Assembly: GCA_023402505.1 (NCBI GenBank)
Contig: JAEYGD010000285.1
Span: 1 to 11,119 of the forward strand
Length of the DNA: 11,119 nt
Direction of reading: 5' to 3'
From: Actinomycetes bacterium
GTDB taxonomy: Bacteria > Actinomycetota > Actinomycetes > Mycobacteriales > Micromonosporaceae
Below, piece after piece: positions 6,878-11,119 of this stretch. Numbering within the stretch: position 1 is the stretch's first letter; each line of letters begins with the position of its first letter. A model generated the notes under the pieces. That model saw nothing but the letters and a program-made list of their open reading frames with translations, had not been told where the DNA came from and ran no database searches. Both the position numbers and the translations under genes were made by a program.

Positions 6878-6917
6878 GCCAAGGGGCCGGCCCGGTTCTC
6901 CGGGCCGGCCCCTTGGC
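6878..6917. terminator. Bidirectional terminator between importer operon and rny
   Basis: GCCAAGGGGCCGGCCCGG (6878-6895) and its exact reverse complement (6900-6917) flank a TTCT loop, an 18-bp perfect stem. It lies 16 nt after the permease stop on the plus strand and 11 nt after the rny stop on the minus strand, so it probably ends both convergent transcripts. There is no U-tract, as is usual in actinomycetes. Confidence 0.85.
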
Positions 6918-6927
6918 ATGTGACGGC

Positions 6928-8694
<1,767 letters not shown>

Positions 8695-8839
8695 GCCACG
8701 CCCCCGGCGGGCGTCGCCGGACGCGGGGCGCGGGGCGATCCGGGGAATCTACCGCCGTCGCCGTCCACGACCTGCGGGAAAGCACGGTACCGGCCGGCCG
8801 CTCGAGGAGGGCGTGCGCCCGGCTCTCCGGCCCGCCGGC

Positions 8840-9033
8840 TCATACCGGTCTCCCTGCTGGCCCCTGCAGCCTCGCCATCGCGCGCCTCCCCTGAACGTCG
8901 CGCCGCAGGCACGTGCCGGTGGGCACGCTCCTGCGGCTCTGGACGCCCGACCGGAGCGGCTGGCCGTGGGGTAGCCCTCCCCGCCGGCGGTGCCCCAGAC
9001 GGCGCCGTCGACGGCCAGGTGCAGTTGTCGCAT
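8840..9033 (-). other. Short coding-like stretch with a frame change, possible small gene or remnant
   Basis: From an ATG at 9033 (GGAG 5 bp upstream) the minus strand reads MRQLHLAVDGAVWGTAGG and on to about residue 27, with nearly all third bases G or C as in real genes here. That frame then loses its codon bias. The next frame becomes the more gene-like one from about 8955 (GVQSRRSVPTGTCLRRD) and stops at 8840. The original frame stays open to 8749 (94 codons). This could be a decayed gene, a small gene with a short product, or chance in GC-rich DNA. I do not recognise either part. Confidence 0.2.
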
Positions 9034-9067
9034 CGGCTCCGGACCGGCCTGTCCGGAGCTGACACCG

Positions 9068-9083
9068 GGCCGACGGGTCGGCC
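9068..9083. other. Compact inverted repeat upstream of rny
   Basis: GGCCGAC-GG-GTCGGCC gives a 7-bp perfect arm on each side of two bases, at the edge where base composition falls. It lies about 35 bp upstream of the ATG at 9033. It could be an operator or a leader hairpin for a minus-strand transcript. Confidence 0.35.
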
Positions 9084-9161
9084 AAAGTGATGCTGTTCTG
9101 TTACGCGATCTATGTTGTGCGCTTAGCCTGCGTTGGTCGGGCGAAGTGAGCCTGTATGGCG

Positions 9162-9191
9162 AGGCTAGGTCTCGGGGGGCGCTCCGGTCAA
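9162..9191 (-). promoter_or_regulatory. Candidate minus-strand promoter upstream of rny
   Basis: On the minus strand, TTGACC (9191-9186) and TAGCCT (9167-9162) are separated by 18 bp, a good match to the housekeeping type in actinomycetes. The start would be near 9155. If it drives rny, the leader is about 460 nt and includes the coding-like stretch at 8840-9033. Confidence 0.4.
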
Positions 9192-9214
9192 GAACTCATG
9201 ATCAAACCCCCCGA
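9172..9214. other. Hairpin A: 8-bp stem, TCGGGGGG / CCCCCCGA
   Basis: TCGGGGGG (9172-9179) pairs perfectly with CCCCCCGA (9207-9214) around a 27-nt loop that contains the palindrome TGATCA. Its right arm shares four bases (9211-9214) with hairpin B, so the two cannot form together. Confidence 0.4.
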
Positions 9215-9233
9215 ACGGAGAGAACACGTTCGG
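9211..9233. terminator. Hairpin B: 7-bp stem downstream of the BKACE gene, possible terminator
   Basis: CCGAACG (9211-9217) and CGTTCGG (9227-9233) flank a 9-nt loop. On the minus strand it lies about 60 nt after the BKACE stop and is followed by GGGG then TTT, so it could end the recA-recX-BKACE message. The stem is modest and the distance larger than usual. Confidence 0.35.
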
Positions 9234-9294
9234 TAACTTTCCGCTGATCAGCAGGCCGGACAGTGAGGGACAAACACCCCGCGGTCGTCGTCGA

Positions 9295-10047
9295 TCAGGG
9301 ACCTGACCAGCCGGTTGACGTGCCCGGGCCGGCACCGGCCGTGAGCGCGGCGGCGACGAGCGCCACGTTGTCCCGGGCCGGCTTCCCGTCCGGCAGGCAG
9401 AGGGTGTCCTCCAGCCCGATCCGCGTCGACAGCCCCCGGCGTACCGCCTCGGCCAGCACCGGCCACACCGCCGGCCCCTCGGCGTGGAGCAGCACCGGCG
9501 GAGCGGACCGGTCGGCACCCGGCCGTGGTAGCGCGGCGAGCAGCGTGGCCGCGTCGGTGAGCGCCACCGCCGGGTCCTCGGCCATGCACTCGACCAGGAT
9601 CCGCCCGACCGGCACCGTCCACCGCCGGTACGCCTCGACCGCCTCCAGCGTCCACAGGCCGGCCTCGACCGCCACCCCTCGCTCGTGCAGCGCCGCCGCC
9701 ACCGCCTCCGCGCCCTCCTCGTGGGCGTTCACCGAGGCGAAGTCCGGAACCGCCGGCCAGGACCGGACCGCCGCCACCCGGGCGGCCGGATCCGGGTCGA
9801 TCCAGGCGCCCGTGCTGACCCCCACGGGCAGCCCGGGCCGCGCGGCCCGGATCGCGGTGACCGCCTCCGCGATCACGGCGGGCGCCAGCGACTCGACGCC
9901 GGCCCCGTCACGCGGGTGGACATGCACCGCCGCCACGCCCAGATCGGCGCAGCGTGCCGCGTCGGCGGCCAGCTCTGCCGGGGTCAACGGCACCGCGGGA
10001 TGCTCGTCCCGGCGCCGCCCCCCGTTGAGGCAGGCCTTCAACACCAT
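9295..10047 (-). CDS. BKACE-family (DUF849) beta-keto acid cleavage enzyme
   Basis: A zinc-dependent TIM-barrel enzyme of the family named for 3-keto-5-aminohexanoate cleavage. Members condense a beta-keto acid with acetyl-CoA and cleave it to acetoacetate and a new CoA ester, and substrates vary widely. The start is ATG at 10047, giving the usual family opening MVLKACLNGGRRRDEHP; a GTG three codons earlier also exists. The likely metal ligands are in place: E15 before HP, H42 and H44 in HVHPRD, and E213 in RIGLEDTL. GVSTGAW (76-82) and SVNAHEEG are also family-like. At 250 residues it is shorter than the usual 270-310. It starts 37 nt after the recX stop on the same strand, so it is probably cotranscribed with recA-recX, with no obvious functional link. 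The substrate cannot be named from sequence. Confidence 0.88.
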   Translation of the reverse strand: MVLKACLNGGRRRDEHPAVPLTPAELAADAARCADLGVAAVHVHPRDGAGVESLAPAVIAEAVTAIRAARPGLPVGVSTGAWIDPDPAARVAAVRSWPAVPDFASVNAHEEGAEAVAAALHERGVAVEAGLWTLEAVEAYRRWTVPVGRILVECMAEDPAVALTDAATLLAALPRPGADRSAPPVLLHAEGPAVWPVLAEAVRRGLSTRIGLEDTLCLPDGKPARDNVALVAAALTAGAGPGTSTGWSGP

Positions 10048-10084
10048 CGCCGCCACCCGCCCCGGCCAGAACCCACCGCCGTGC

Positions 10085-10768
10085 TCATGTCGGCCCTCGG
10101 CCCTCCCGGTCGAGGTCGCCCTCGGCGTCGGCGAGCGCGTCCGCGTCGATCTGCTCGGCGAACTCGGCCCCGTCGGCGCTCTGCGCCGCCAGGGCGTCCT
10201 TCACGGCCCGGATCGCCACGCCCGGCGGATAGCCCTTACGGGCCAGCATGCCGACCAGCCGCCGGAACACCGCGTCCGGCTCGCCCCGGGTGGAACGCAG
10301 CTTCCGCTCCACCAGGGCGCGGGCGGTCTCGGCCTCGGTGTCGTCGTCCAGCTCACCGAGCGCCGCCTTCGCGACGTCGCCGTCGACGCCGCGCTGGCGC
10401 AACTCGGTCGCGAGCGCCCGGCGAGCGAGGCCACGGCCGGCGTGGCGGCTGGACACCCAGGCCCGCGCGAAGGCGGCATCGTCGATCATGCCGACCTCGT
10501 CGTACCGGTCCAGGACCTCGGCGGCGACCTCCGCGGAGATGCCCCGCCGGGCCAGCGCACCGGCCAGCTCGGCCCGGGTACGCGGTCGCACGGCGAGCTG
10601 ACGCAGGCAGATCTCCCGGGCCACCTCGGCCTCGTCCCGGGTTGGGGTGGGCGCCTCGGCATCGGCTTCGGCGGCCCGGCCGCGGCGAGCGCGGCGCGGC
10701 GCTCCGTCACCCGCGCGGGGCGGACTGGCGTCCCAGCCCCGCCCCGTGCGGGCCCGTCGTGATGCCAC
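10085..10768 (-). CDS. recX: Regulatory protein RecX
   Basis: Binds RecA filaments and limits RecA recombinase and coprotease activity. The core (about residues 48-195) shows the three-helix RecX repeats: REICLRQLAVRPRTRAELA, RRGISAEVAAEVLDRYDEVG, MIDDAAFARAWVSSR, then RALATELRQRGV and the C-terminal VFRRLVGMLARKGYPPGVAIRAV. The first 47 residues are Arg/Ala/Pro-rich and probably disordered. The tail after 195 is acidic and also unlike the core. The start is GTG at 10768, 10 nt after the recA stop, giving MASRRARTG; only a weak GAAGA precedes it, so coupling to recA translation is likely. A start inside recA (10810) would overlap and is less likely. The total of 227 residues is typical for actinobacterial RecX. 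Confidence 0.92.
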   Translation of the reverse strand: MASRRARTGRGWDASPPRAGDGAPRRARRGRAAEADAEAPTPTRDEAEVAREICLRQLAVRPRTRAELAGALARRGISAEVAAEVLDRYDEVGMIDDAAFARAWVSSRHAGRGLARRALATELRQRGVDGDVAKAALGELDDDTEAETARALVERKLRSTRGEPDAVFRRLVGMLARKGYPPGVAIRAVKDALAAQSADGAEFAEQIDADALADAEGDLDREGRGPT

Positions 10769-10778
10769 GGGTCTTCGA

Positions 10779-11119
10779 TCAGAAGTCCACCGGCGGCAGC
10801 TCCGGGCCACCGGCGGCGTCGCCCGCGCCGACCCCGACGCCGAGCTTCTCCAGGATCTTCTTCTCGATCTCGGCGGCCACGTCCGGGTTCTCCCGGAGGA
10901 ACTCGCGGGCCTTCTCCTTGCCCTGGCCGAGCTGGTCGCCGTCGTACGTGTACCACGCGCCGGACTTGCGGATGATCGCCTGCTCGACGCCCACGTCGAT
11001 CAGCGAGCCCTCGCGGGAGATGCCCTTGCCGTACATGATGTCGAACTCGGCCTGCTTGAACGGCGCGGCGACCTTGTTCTTCACGACCTTGACCCGGGTG
11101 CGGTTACCGACCACGTCGG
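10779..11119 (-). CDS. recA: RecA recombinase, C-terminal part (5' end outside window)
   Basis: DNA-strand exchange protein and LexA coprotease. The window holds the last 112 codons. They contain the strongly conserved NRTRVKVVKNKVAAPFKQAE, MYGKGISREGSLIDVGVEQ, KSGAWYTYDGDQLGQGKEKA and EIEKKILEKLG, followed by a short Gly/Pro tail ending PPVDF. The usual acidic C-terminal tail of enteric RecA is absent, as is common in actinobacteria. No intein is seen in this part. The stop at 10779 is 10 nt before recX. Confidence 0.98.
   Translation of the reverse strand, partial: DVVGNRTRVKVVKNKVAAPFKQAEFDIMYGKGISREGSLIDVGVEQAIIRKSGAWYTYDGDQLGQGKEKAREFLRENPDVAAEIEKKILEKLGVGVGAGDAAGGPELPPVDF

Larger units (their letters stand above)
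8695..9294. other. 600-bp gap between rny and the BKACE gene
   Basis: No secure gene is seen on either strand. The rny-proximal half (8695-9083) is very GC-rich, with only overlapping open frames. It contains one short coding-like stretch (8840-9033, minus). The other half, about 9084-9260, is clearly richer in A and T than the rest of the window. It holds promoter-like boxes, several inverted repeats and a 10-bp palindrome (GCTGATCAGC, 9243-9252), as listed separately. It is most simply the promoter and leader region of rny plus the end of the recA-recX-BKACE transcript, but it is long for that. Confidence 0.7.

Noticed and set aside
9172..9233. Actinobacterial 6C small RNA
   Set aside because: A six-C run is present, but it lies in a stem rather than in two C-rich hairpin loops as in the 6C motif.
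8990..9247. 85-codon plus-strand frame in the rny-BKACE gap
   Set aside because: Codon use is not gene-like, no ribosome site precedes it, and it crosses the hairpin-rich island. The translation shows no recognisable pattern.

Overview
The window is typical chromosomal DNA of a high-GC actinomycete. G and C dominate third codon positions, GTG starts are common, and Shine-Dalgarno sequences are strong. The recA-recX segment, a glutamate-type ABC transporter, an RNase Y and miaB lie within about 11 kb, which best fits Micromonosporaceae (Micromonospora or a relative). The genus is an inference from gene content; no marker RNA is present.

Left part (1-3279, all minus strand): the 5' 491 codons of miaB (tRNA ms2i6A37 methylthiotransferase, its end outside the window), an unrecognised 159-residue protein, and selD (selenophosphate synthetase, Cys form). 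Each is separated by 130-200 bp and probably has its own promoter.

Middle part (3465-6862, plus strand): a complete four-gene polar amino acid (glutamate/glutamine type) ABC importer, in the order ATPase, lipoprotein binding protein, two permeases. It is divergent from selD and ends in an 18-bp perfect hairpin at 6878-6917, which also terminates the convergent gene rny.

Right part (6928-11119, all minus strand): reading 5' to 3' on the minus strand, the C-terminal end of recA, recX 10 nt later, a BKACE/DUF849 zinc enzyme 37 nt after recX, a 600-bp gap, then rny (RNase Y).

No CRISPR array, insertion sequence, prophage, toxin-antitoxin or defence gene is visible, and I do not see a new multi-gene system. 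The less ordinary signals are intergenic. (i) Two near-identical GTTAC-n6-GTGAC sites lie between selD and the importer genes and upstream of the unknown gene; this is the 11-bp-period layout of GlnR/MtrA-type boxes. (ii) An AT-richer, hairpin-rich island at about 9084-9260 has mutually exclusive stems. (iii) A compact 17-codon ORF with a strong ribosome site sits between miaB and its neighbour. (iv) A short coding-like stretch upstream of rny changes frame.
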